Below, piece after piece: positions 16,594 to 24,232 of a stretch of DNA of 64,000 bases. The notes under the pieces are model-generated. The model was given only the letters and a program-made list of their open reading frames with translations, was not told the origin of the DNA and searched no databases. Within the stretch, counting starts at the first letter, position 1. Every line of letters starts with the position of its first letter. Source of the stretch: Pedobacter sp. MC2016-05 (GTDB lineage: Bacteria > Bacteroidota > Bacteroidia > Sphingobacteriales > Sphingobacteriaceae); NCBI RefSeq assembly GCF_026239735.1, contig NZ_JAPIVT010000003.1:390931-454930 (forward strand), written 5' to 3'. Both the position numbers and the translations under genes were made by a program.

Positions 16594-17133
16594 ATGAATT
16601 ATATTAAACTATTACCTTCCAACTGGTCAGAAGTAACTTGGAAAGACTATCTTAAAATTGAATCACTAAAAGAAGATGATGAAGTAGCCAGCAACATTGA
16701 AACTTTATTCTATGTATTTACCTCAAAGAATATCAATGTATTAAAGCCTGTTGAATTTGAAGCAGTCATGAGGCGGTTATCATTTATGTATCAACTACCT
16801 ACCAAGAATGAATCTAAGCTATCATTTAAAACAATCAGGAAGTTAAATTTCCAAGAATACATCAATTATCAAAAGCTAATTGAAAGCCCTGATGACCTAT
16901 TAGATAATCTTATCCATATAGTTAAGATTTTTGCACCTGATGCAGATGAAGATTCACTAACCGTAATTGATGTTATGGGGTGTTTTTTTTTGCAACAGAA
17001 GAAAATGAAACCACGATTAATATTTTCAATGGCTTCTTTGACTTTGAAGATTCTGAAAGGAAAAGTGGAAACATTTTTGAAGAAGAAGCTAAAGCTTTTG
17101 AAGCGGAACACAACAAGAAATTTGCATGGTTAA
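16594..17133 (+). CDS. Tail assembly chaperone-like protein, short (frame 0) product
   Basis: Starts at ATG 16594 (MNYIKLLPSNW); a TTG at 16588 is less likely. About 130 residues (PSNWSEVTWKDYLKIESL and on) look protein-like. After the run of nine T at 16983-16991, the frame-0 tail becomes lysine-rich and shadow-like. The natural long product probably shifts -1 at the T run into the overlapping frame ending at 17264, the arrangement known for tail assembly chaperones (gpG/gpGT type). A homopolymer undercall would give the same picture. Confidence 0.65.
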   Translation: MNYIKLLPSNWSEVTWKDYLKIESLKEDDEVASNIETLFYVFTSKNINVLKPVEFEAVMRRLSFMYQLPTKNESKLSFKTIRKLNFQEYINYQKLIESPDDLLDNLIHIVKIFAPDADEDSLTVIDVMGCFFLQQKKMKPRLIFSMASLTLKILKGKVETFLKKKLKLLKRNTTRNLHG

Positions 17134-17264
17134 AAATTTCTAAAGAGGTTGCAGAATGGTTAAGAGATTCAATGTTAACTGTTTTAAATATGGATTGTTA
17201 CAGTGTGCTTAAATATGCAACAATCATCAAGGGTGATGTTCAAATCGCCCAAAGTAAAAGCTAA
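16980..17264 (+). CDS. -1 frame extension of the tail chaperone
   Basis: Reads from the T run as FFFATEENETTINIFNGF and continues with acidic, well-composed sequence (EEEAKAFEAEHNKKFAWL) to 17264. It has no plausible start of its own (GTG within the run), so it is probably made only as a fusion to the upstream frame. A tenth T would join both frames without slippage. Confidence 0.6.
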   Translation: MFFFATEENETTINIFNGFFDFEDSERKSGNIFEEEAKAFEAEHNKKFAWLKISKEVAEWLRDSMLTVLNMDCYSVLKYATIIKGDVQIAQSKS

Positions 17265-17301
17265 GACTTGATTTTTTTAGGTCTTGGTATATAGTTGTTT
17301 A

Positions 17302-17730
17302 ATGTGGTACTTTAATAACAAAGAATGTGATAAGATAGAAGATACTAATGCAGTAGGTTTCATTTATAAAATAACCAATATGTTGACTGGTAAGATTTAT
17401 ATTGGTAAGAAAATTCTTTTCAATTCCATAAAAACCAAGATTTCAAAGAAAGAAAAGCTGGAAACTAAAACCAGAAAAACATTCAAGGTGGTGAAGAAAG
17501 AAAGTGACTGGTTAAGTTATTACGGTTCATCCAAAGAACTAACTGCTGACATTGAATTACTAGGTGTAGTTAACTTTAGGCGTGAAATAGTACAACTATG
17601 CTATTCAAAAAAAGAAATGTCCTACATTGAATTGGAATGGCAAATAAAGCATGATGTATTACGGAATGATACTTATAATGCTAACATCTTATGTAAGTTT
17701 TTTAGAAGGGATTTATTGCATGGCAGGTAA
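17302..17730 (+). CDS. GIY-YIG endonuclease-like protein
   Basis: 142 residues from the ATG at 17302; a TTG at 17284 is less likely. The GIY-YIG core is visible as GFIYKITN (about 21-28) and KIYIGKK (about 33-39). It is followed by ESDWLSYYGSSKEL, the pattern of phage Seg-like GIY-YIG proteins, and IELEWQIKHDVL. It could be a free-standing homing-type nuclease or a packaging-associated nuclease. The 3' end overlaps the next gene by 11 bp. Confidence 0.75.
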   Translation: MWYFNNKECDKIEDTNAVGFIYKITNMLTGKIYIGKKILFNSIKTKISKKEKLETKTRKTFKVVKKESDWLSYYGSSKELTADIELLGVVNFRREIVQLCYSKKEMSYIELEWQIKHDVLRNDTYNANILCKFFRRDLLHGR

Positions 17731-18367
17731 TTTAAACAGTGCATCTCGAGCATCACAGTTTCAAAACCAGATTGACCAAATAGGTTCATTGGGTACAAGT
17801 GTAGATGAATTTATATATGATTTATCACCAGTTGAAATTGTGGTTGGGGACTTTATAGAATCAGTAAAAAAATCAATACAAGAAGCAGATTTACCAGTAA
17901 CTGGTGCAATTGAAGATTTATCTATGAGTATTGAAGATAATAAAATAACCATATTTGGAAACGAGCATTTAATCTATACCGATAGGGGGGTGCGTGGAAT
18001 GGAATCATCAGCATTAGCTCCAGACAGCCCACATACCTATTCTGAAGAGGGCGGACATCCACCTGTAAATGTCTTTGTGGAATGGATTAACCGTAAAAAT
18101 ATCAACCTAACAAATAATGAATTTTTCTATGGTAATCCATCACCATTTCAAGACATTGAAAACCAAAATGATTTAATTCAAAAAGCTGCATGGGGAATGG
18201 CAATCAACCGCCAAAAGTATGGGGTAGCACCTGTTCCTGTTTTTTCAAAGCATATACCTAAACTTTTAGAAGATGTAAAGACTATTCTGAAAACAAGCGT
18301 TAAAGCAAATATTATTTCAACGATAAGAAATAGATATGGTCAAGATGTTTACAACAAAAAGAAATAA
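17720..18367 (+). CDS. Tail completion / virion morphogenesis protein
   Basis: 215 residues from the ATG at 17720 (MAGNLNSASRASQF). The sequence YTDRGVRGMESSALAPDSPH and later WGMAINRQKYGVAP match the layout of phage neck/tail-completion proteins (HK97 gp10-like or myovirus relatives). The C-terminus YGQDVYNKKK is echoed by YGQDIYNKQR beyond the neighbouring HEPN-like gene, so the 3' end of this gene is duplicated around that insertion. Confidence 0.6.
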   Translation: MAGNLNSASRASQFQNQIDQIGSLGTSVDEFIYDLSPVEIVVGDFIESVKKSIQEADLPVTGAIEDLSMSIEDNKITIFGNEHLIYTDRGVRGMESSALAPDSPHTYSEEGGHPPVNVFVEWINRKNINLTNNEFFYGNPSPFQDIENQNDLIQKAAWGMAINRQKYGVAPVPVFSKHIPKLLEDVKTILKTSVKANIISTIRNRYGQDVYNKKK

Positions 18368-18883
18368 TTAAAATGGTTCAGTCTTGAAATCAAAATTATC
18401 CTTGTAATTATAAATATCCTTGGTTGCCTGCTTTATACGCTCAATTATTTGGTTGATTTCAATTAAATTATAATTTATATACTCAAAAGTATCTCGATAT
18501 CGTGTCAGTGAAACGACTGTATCATCATTTAAATTAGTGGCAAAATTATTTGATGGGTAATGGGCAAACATATTTCTCAAGTCATTAAGAAGTGTCAATT
18601 CATTTATCAAAGTTTTACATGGGTAGCTTTTCTTATTAGTTTTTATAAAACCTGCTTTTCTAAATTTATCTTCAAGCAGTTTCCTTAAACTTTGTCTTTT
18701 AGCTTCAAAAGTTAATCTATCTAAGATAATTGTTTGCATCTCATAACCACATAATTCAACAATCTTTAAATCCTCTAAAATAAATGATTCTATTTCCTTA
18801 TCTAATTTAGCAAACTCATTTATAATCCATCCTCGATAATAATGTGATTTTTTAGTAAACCTTTCTAATTCTACTTTCTTCAT
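18368..18883 (-). CDS. HEPN-like protein, probable moron (copy 2)
   Basis: 171 helical residues with R103-N-M-F-A-H108-Y109, an RX4H HEPN motif. YRGWIINEFAKLDKEIESF at the N-terminus aligns with the copy at 14441. It begins directly behind the tail gene and is transcribed against it from a host-type promoter (TATATTTG at 18901-18908), so it is probably expressed in the lysogen. It lies between a gene and a duplicated piece of that gene's 3' end. A role in defence or superinfection exclusion is inferred from family and context. Confidence 0.65.
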   Translation of the reverse strand: MKKVELERFTKKSHYYRGWIINEFAKLDKEIESFILEDLKIVELCGYEMQTIILDRLTFEAKRQSLRKLLEDKFRKAGFIKTNKKSYPCKTLINELTLLNDLRNMFAHYPSNNFATNLNDDTVVSLTRYRDTFEYINYNLIEINQIIERIKQATKDIYNYKDNFDFKTEPF

Positions 18884-18900
18884 ATTAATTAAAAGTTTTG

Positions 18901-18908
18901 CAAATATA
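18901..18908 (-). promoter_or_regulatory. Host-type -7 element for HEPN-like gene 2
   Basis: TATATTTG on the minus strand, 18 bp before the ATG at 18883. A possible TTG -33 element lies 23 bp further upstream. It differs from the phage late motif, consistent with expression during lysogeny. Confidence 0.5.
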
Positions 18909-18947
18909 AACAGTTATGGTCAAGACATCTACAATAAGCAGAGATAA
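18909..18947 (+). pseudogene. Duplicated 3' end of the tail gene
   Basis: Encodes NSYGQDIYNKQR then TAA, closely matching the C-terminus NRYGQDVYNKKK of the gene ending at 18367. It has no start and probably is the original gene end, displaced when the HEPN-like gene entered. Confidence 0.6.
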
Positions 18948-19011
18948 CAAATAAATTAGCAAGTTTAATTGACCAATCTTAACAAATTAGTTATTTTTAA
19001 TAAAAAAAAAT

Positions 19012-19263
19012 ATGGACTTATCGGAATTAGAAGAATCTCTTAAAGGCAAGAAAGTAAATGTTAATAATTTAACATTGGAAGGATTGTTTATTACAGTAGA
19101 AAATAAAGCTTTGCTGCACACACTACTTGATTATCAAATTGAAATTTTATCAAAGCTAAGAAATGAGGATTTAGAGCAAGTTAAAAAAGAAGTTGATAGT
19201 AAGTTTTCAGCAAGATTTAAGGAATTTTCAACGCAGTTATTAGCAGAAATCAATAGCAAGTAA
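19012..19263 (+). CDS. Hypothetical coiled-coil phage protein
   Basis: 83 residues, acidic and mostly helical (ELEESLKGKKVNVNNL; LEQVKKEVDSKFSARFKEF). No family recognised. It is followed at once by a good terminator and has no late motif of its own, so its expression class is unclear. Confidence 0.55.
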   Translation: MDLSELEESLKGKKVNVNNLTLEGLFITVENKALLHTLLDYQIEILSKLRNEDLEQVKKEVDSKFSARFKEFSTQLLAEINSK

Positions 19264-19284
19264 CTATTAACACAAAACATTACT

Positions 19285-19316
19285 AGCATTATAGAATAAA
19301 ACCTATAATGCTTTTT
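19285..19316 (+). terminator. Rho-independent terminator
   Basis: AGCATTATAG (19285-19294) and CTATAATGCT (19303-19312) form a perfect 10-bp stem with an 8-nt loop and a T run. Confidence 0.8.
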
Positions 19317-19397
19317 ATTGACATTTTATTTATTTAACAATAATAAAAATTCATAATAAACTGATTTCTACAGAATCTTAATTAACATTCTTATGAT

Positions 19398-19691
19398 ATG
19401 AATTTATTTCTCTCAGCATTAGTATTGGCAATTGGTGCATTGCCGTTTGCAATCGTATATTCATTTGCTATTTATTCAATAATGAAATGGCTTATAGGAT
19501 TAACTACAATTAGTTGGTTTAGAACCTTTCTAACTGTTTGGATTTTACAAACCATCATTAATGGATTTCTATTTCCAAAACATGTAAATGATTATAAAGA
19601 AGTAATAGCAATCTATGGATTTATCTTAATTCTAGGTTTGGGTGGTTGGATTAAATCTTTGTTTGGTAAAAAGACTTCACAACTTAAATAA
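19398..19691 (+). CDS. Hypothetical membrane protein
   Basis: 97 residues with three hydrophobic segments: LFLSALVLAIGALPFAIVYS, WFRTFLTVWILQTIINGF and IAIYGFILILGLGGW. A basic C-terminus suggests a cytoplasmic end. It is separated from both neighbours by a terminator and a late motif, so it may be a moron rather than a virion gene. Function unknown. Confidence 0.6.
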   Translation: MNLFLSALVLAIGALPFAIVYSFAIYSIMKWLIGLTTISWFRTFLTVWILQTIINGFLFPKHVNDYKEVIAIYGFILILGLGGWIKSLFGKKTSQLK

Positions 19692-19699
19692 ACCCCACT

Positions 19700-19712
19700 T
19701 ATAATATTTATC
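19700..19712 (+). promoter_or_regulatory. Late promoter motif, copy 3
   Basis: Exact TATAATATTTATC, 28 bp before the ATG at 19728. Confidence 0.7.
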
Positions 19713-19727
19713 TGGCAAATAAACCCA

Positions 19728-21041
19728 ATGATAAATATTGTAAATGCACCTTTTCCTTATCAACCAGTAGGTAATACCAACGTATTTCAAATTACGTCAT
19801 CAGATGAAAGAATTGTTTATTTTCTGGTTGAAGTTATAAATGCAGTTTCCAACCAAATCATTGCATCTTTAAAATTCCATGTAAGACCAGATACACCAAA
19901 TGGTGTAAGCTTCAACCTATCTGATATTTTATCATCACAAGTTGAAACTAAAATCAATAATTCAAATGAAGCTATTGCGCTGGCAATTGATGATGCTTCA
20001 ATCACCTACAGGTTAGCAATAACAGAATATATTAACGTTGATGGTAAAATCATTCAGGGTGATTTTTATTCACATACTAATGATAAATATACAGTTTGGG
20101 ATGCTTCATTTGACAGATTACTATTCACTGCTTACATTCAAGATAAGCACGTTACTAACTCTAATTTCAAGGCTAAATTCTTATCTCTAAAGGAACAAAT
20201 ATCAAATCAAACTGGTACTTCATCCGAGCATTTATATTTCATCAACCAGAATAATTTAGCGGTTAAAACAAGGATAAGAGTATATGATACTAATGGTACA
20301 CAAATCAATTTATTTGAGGCTAATTTACCATCTGGTGTAGTCATCCGTTTGAATGTTTCACCCAAAACTATCTATCATTTATTCAATGCTGATTTTTCCA
20401 ACGTAGGTCATTACCGAGTTGATTTAATTGATATTAATGGTCATGTTGTTTCTGAAGAAAAAGTGTATAAATACACATCTGATGCTTGTAATCTTCAACC
20501 TATTAATTTATTGTTCACAAACTCATTAGGTGGTGTTGAAAGCTTTACTTTCTTTAATCCCATTGAAAGTATTCAAGTAACTAAAACAAGCCTTAAAACT
20601 AATGTAATACAGTTGGTTAACGGGGTTTATAGTGATAACCAGAATGGTTTAGTTAATCCAACAGAAAGAATTATTTCATCTTCAGCAGTATCTACATTCA
20701 AAGTATTTAGTGATGTGTTATCAGATAATGAAACAATCATGCTGAAAGAATTAATCACAAGCAAATCAGTGTGGGTTGAACTGAATGATAATAAAACATT
20801 AATTCCGATTACAATTACCAATTCTAGTTATAACGTTAATCTACGCAGAACCAACGGTTATAAACTAAATCGCCCGGAAGTATCATTTACAACACAAACT
20901 GGTTTTATTCCATCTTCATCAGATTTATTTGGTGAGGGTAACAACAACGTAATGATACAATTTCAAGATATGCCATTAGCACCTACTTATAACAATGGTG
21001 TAATCTATCATAGTGGCGATAATGGTGTAATATCAATTTAA
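19728..21041 (+). CDS. Putative tail/baseplate structural protein
   Basis: 437 residues, beta-rich, starting MINIVNAPFPYQPVGNTNVF. It lacks a signal peptide or enzyme motif. It is read from a late motif and lies 8 bp before the repeat-containing fibre gene, which suggests an adhesion or distal-tail component. Family not recognised with certainty. Confidence 0.55.
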   Translation: MINIVNAPFPYQPVGNTNVFQITSSDERIVYFLVEVINAVSNQIIASLKFHVRPDTPNGVSFNLSDILSSQVETKINNSNEAIALAIDDASITYRLAITEYINVDGKIIQGDFYSHTNDKYTVWDASFDRLLFTAYIQDKHVTNSNFKAKFLSLKEQISNQTGTSSEHLYFINQNNLAVKTRIRVYDTNGTQINLFEANLPSGVVIRLNVSPKTIYHLFNADFSNVGHYRVDLIDINGHVVSEEKVYKYTSDACNLQPINLLFTNSLGGVESFTFFNPIESIQVTKTSLKTNVIQLVNGVYSDNQNGLVNPTERIISSSAVSTFKVFSDVLSDNETIMLKELITSKSVWVELNDNKTLIPITITNSSYNVNLRRTNGYKLNRPEVSFTTQTGFIPSSSDLFGEGNNNVMIQFQDMPLAPTYNNGVIYHSGDNGVISI

Positions 21042-21049
21042 GGAAGGTA

Positions 21050-22852
21050 ATGAACAGAAATCTACATAAAGTAATTTTAACTCGAGATACTACATTAACA
21101 CAATCTGATGTATCATCAATATTAAAGCGTAAACAGCTAATTGTCAAACAAAATGCTGTTGGCGGTTGGAAAGTACTATTAGGTGCAGGGATGGTGGGTG
21201 ATGTGCCGATTAATTTAGAACCCAATTCTGAGACGTTGATAGTTACATTAGTTACTGATACTAATGTTTACGTTTACTCAGAGTTATCACCAGAATATTC
21301 AAATAATAATGGTGGAAGCGGTGAGGTTAATCTCGATAACTATTTCACTAAACCACAGAGTGATACTAGGTACGTTTTCAAAGATGCTCTTAATGGATAT
21401 GCAACACAGAATTGGGTACTAAATTTAGGTAATGTTACAGGCGATGGTACTTCAATAATAGGTTTCATTGCTGATAATAAAGACCAACCTTATTTTAGGC
21501 ATAAAACATCTAATGACGTAATTGGAATTGCTAGAACTAGTGGTATCAACATCGATGTTGATGCTTATAGAACAAGGTTAGGATTAGGTTCTAATGCTTA
21601 TGAAAGTAAAACGTTACTATCTCAATTTACAAATGATAGTGCATACGTTACAGCTTCAATTATAAATGGCTTAGCAAAGAGTGTTGACGTATATACAAAA
21701 ACAGTATCGGATAGTAGATTTCAACCTATTGAAAACCAAAGATTATCTTCTAACAATGAAGTAACCTTCAGCAAAGTTAAGGCGGTAAATGAGTTGGTAA
21801 TTCCTACAACAAGCTCAAACGTAAATGGCGCAGTATGGATAGGTAATGCTAATACCACTGGTCATACAGCGCCAACAGTAACCACTTTATCTAGTTTACA
21901 AGATGTTGCATTCTCCAATTTACAGAATGGTCAAAGCATAGCCTTTGATTCAGCGTCTGGTAAATGGATAAATAGAAGTTATTTAACTAGTGTTACTTGG
22001 AATGATATATCTGGAAGACCTACTTCACTATCTCAATTTACTAATGATTTAGGTTTTGTGAATGGTGATGGTACATCAACTGTTGGATTTATAGCCAACG
22101 ATAAAAACCAACCTTATCTAAAATATAATAGTACAGATGAAATAATAGGTATAGCTAAAACCAGTGGTATTAATATCGATGTTGCTGCCTATCGTAACCG
22201 ATTAGGGTTAGGTTCTAATGCTTTTGAAAGTAAAACAAACCTTTCACAATTCAATAATGATTTGGGTAATTATGGAGGTTACTTATTATCAGATGGTGCA
22301 ACATATGCTGGATTTGCTGGTAATGAAGTTTCATTCCCATATATGAGACATACCGCAAGTAATGATATTGTTTATTTATCTCGATGGGATGCTGCAAATA
22401 TTGATGTCAATGCTTACAGAACAAGGTTAGGATTAGGTTCAAACGCTTATGAAAGTAAAACATTACTTTCTGAATATAGTAATGATTTAAAATATATTCA
22501 AGCTGAATATAATAATGGTGGTTCAGAACTACCTAGTTATTTTGGGTCAAATAAATTGAAGCTTAATATGCTTTGGGTGAATAATGAATGGATGGATGCT
22601 TTGTGGGTGTCATCTTATGCAGGTGGTGATGTAAAGGTTAGTAATCAAATATTATTTGGTAAAACTAATCCAAATGTTGCTGGATTCAGAAGTCAGGATT
22701 TTGACTCAAATACTTGGGGTACATTCAATGAATTTTATCATACTTCATCACCCAAAATTGCAGCACCTATTTTGCAAGCTTCAAATAAACTAATCATTCC
22801 AACATCTATACCAAGTTCACCAGAAAATGGTTGCATTTGGATTTCTTCATAA
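21050..22852 (+). CDS. Tail fibre protein with three repeats
   Basis: 600 residues. A unit of about 65-70 residues occurs three times, at about nucleotides 21440-21650, 22065-22262 and 22288-22487. Each contains NIDVxAYRxRLGLGSNAxES and ends with an FTND-like segment, the LGLGSNA pattern seen in Bacteroidota phage fibres. GAVWIGNANTTG and GCIWISS modules lie in the linker and at the C-terminus. It probably trimerises and contacts the host surface. The duplicated units are likely sites of recombination. Confidence 0.75.
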   Translation: MNRNLHKVILTRDTTLTQSDVSSILKRKQLIVKQNAVGGWKVLLGAGMVGDVPINLEPNSETLIVTLVTDTNVYVYSELSPEYSNNNGGSGEVNLDNYFTKPQSDTRYVFKDALNGYATQNWVLNLGNVTGDGTSIIGFIADNKDQPYFRHKTSNDVIGIARTSGINIDVDAYRTRLGLGSNAYESKTLLSQFTNDSAYVTASIINGLAKSVDVYTKTVSDSRFQPIENQRLSSNNEVTFSKVKAVNELVIPTTSSNVNGAVWIGNANTTGHTAPTVTTLSSLQDVAFSNLQNGQSIAFDSASGKWINRSYLTSVTWNDISGRPTSLSQFTNDLGFVNGDGTSTVGFIANDKNQPYLKYNSTDEIIGIAKTSGINIDVAAYRNRLGLGSNAFESKTNLSQFNNDLGNYGGYLLSDGATYAGFAGNEVSFPYMRHTASNDIVYLSRWDAANIDVNAYRTRLGLGSNAYESKTLLSEYSNDLKYIQAEYNNGGSELPSYFGSNKLKLNMLWVNNEWMDALWVSSYAGGDVKVSNQILFGKTNPNVAGFRSQDFDSNTWGTFNEFYHTSSPKIAAPILQASNKLIIPTSIPSSPENGCIWISS

Positions 22853-22860
22853 TATTTATT
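22848..22860 (+). promoter_or_regulatory. Late promoter motif, copy 4
   Basis: CATAATATTTATT, 17 bp before the ATG at 22865; it overlaps the stop of the fibre gene and is the closest spacing of the ten. Confidence 0.5.
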
Positions 22861-22864
22861 TAAA

Positions 22865-24082
22865 ATGGCAGCACCTAGTTCAAGTTTTCTTAATAAAAAT
22901 ATACATACAATTAATGCATCTGGTCAACAGGTTGGTAACAGCAGAGCGATACCAAATGATACACCAGAAGTTTTGAAGAAACGCTTCTATCTTGATGATT
23001 TACTAATCACCAAAGATTCAGATGGTAATGAAGGTTTTACTGGCTTGGTTAACTTCAATGGCGCAAATTATAAGTACCACAATCCTAACAGAATGGGTTC
23101 ATTACGTTCATTTAATGGTGATTATCAATGTAATTACACAGATGCAGGATTGAATACTTTTGCTCACGCAAAAGTTTCTGAAACAATAACAACACCAGCT
23201 AACAGGATTAAATTATTAACCAATTTCAAATCAAGTTTTTACGATAATTCAACTTTACGGGGTTACCAATGGAGGGCAATTGGTGGTACTTGGTTTACCA
23301 CCACTACAACCGCTGATACACTAACAGCACAGCAAACACTGGATATAATTGATACTATTTATACATCACTGGGTGAACCGCAATTGGTTGAAATTAGACC
23401 TTGGATAGAAAATCCAGAAGGTAGGTTTTATGGTGATATTCATATTGTTTCCGTTAGTGAACCAATTGAACCATTGAGAGTTGAATTTAGGCAGATAAGT
23501 AGTGGAGCGTGTTCAAGTGGGGGTGAATTAAGAGATATATTTATGCGGATTCCAGAGTTTAATAGGCTTGAAACTGATGTGCAGGAATTTGCTACCTCTA
23601 CAGGGATTTTTGCATATGCAAATGAAGATATGATTTTACCTGCAACAAGTGGTTATTATGCATCTTTAACTGGCAACATCAACAAAGTATTTTATTTAAC
23701 ACCCGATGGTGAGTTTGTGCAGTGGATTTATTGTCAACCAACATCTGTTATTAAAGTTTCAATCTTGGTTCAAGTGTTTGCATCTGGTTACTATTCTGTT
23801 AGTGCCGTAAGAACAGCGCAAGCTGGATTTAATCAATCAATCACAATTAGTGGTGGTGCATCTGCTTTTATTGGAAGTAATCCAAATCCAATAGGTTCAA
23901 TTTTTTTCAGCGTAACTATACCAGAAAATGAATCACAAGGTACTTATGTTGGTAATCACAGTATTGACTATGTTGACCAATTAAGCTGGGAAAAAGGAGT
24001 TTTCTCAGTTACTGATGGTGGTGATAACCAGACTACAAATGATAACATTTCCGTAAACGTTTTTTCTGCACAGGAAAGTTAA
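22865..24082 (+). CDS. Putative tail-associated structural protein
   Basis: 405 residues starting MAAPSSSFLNKNIHTINASG. The middle (PQLVEIRPWIENPEGRF) and the beta-rich C-terminal half (GYYSVSAVRTAQAGF, later TDGGDNQTTNDNISVNVF) look like a surface or fibre-associated protein. No enzyme motif seen. It has its own late motif upstream and a terminator downstream, so it is a single-gene unit. Confidence 0.55.
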   Translation: MAAPSSSFLNKNIHTINASGQQVGNSRAIPNDTPEVLKKRFYLDDLLITKDSDGNEGFTGLVNFNGANYKYHNPNRMGSLRSFNGDYQCNYTDAGLNTFAHAKVSETITTPANRIKLLTNFKSSFYDNSTLRGYQWRAIGGTWFTTTTTADTLTAQQTLDIIDTIYTSLGEPQLVEIRPWIENPEGRFYGDIHIVSVSEPIEPLRVEFRQISSGACSSGGELRDIFMRIPEFNRLETDVQEFATSTGIFAYANEDMILPATSGYYASLTGNINKVFYLTPDGEFVQWIYCQPTSVIKVSILVQVFASGYYSVSAVRTAQAGFNQSITISGGASAFIGSNPNPIGSIFFSVTIPENESQGTYVGNHSIDYVDQLSWEKGVFSVTDGGDNQTTNDNISVNVFSAQES

Positions 24083-24168
24083 TTTATATTATAAGTAAGT
24101 ATTCTTGAATAGAATAAATCATATTATCTTTACAATGTTTGATTTATAATTTGTTAGTACTTGTTAAA

Positions 24169-24196
24169 GGCAATCATTTATTTGGTTGCCTTTTTT
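24169..24196 (+). terminator. Rho-independent terminator
   Basis: GGCAATCA (24169-24176) and TGGTTGCC (24183-24190), 8 bp with one wobble, then six T. A late motif follows 14 bp later. Confidence 0.75.
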
Positions 24197-24209
24197 ATTA
24201 TGCATAACC

Positions 24210-24222
24210 TATAATATTTATT
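24210..24222 (+). promoter_or_regulatory. Late promoter motif, copy 5
   Basis: TATAATATTTATT, 23 bp before the ATG at 24233 and just behind a terminator, which supports a promoter role. Confidence 0.7.
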
Positions 24223-24232
24223 GGTTAAAAAC

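Noticed and set aside
10668..18934. Shared 14-mer AGACATCTACAATA at about 10668 and 18923
   Set aside because: One copy is in the interrupted lipoprotein ORF and the other in the duplicated tail-gene end. Flanks do not match, so chance in AT-rich DNA is the simplest explanation.
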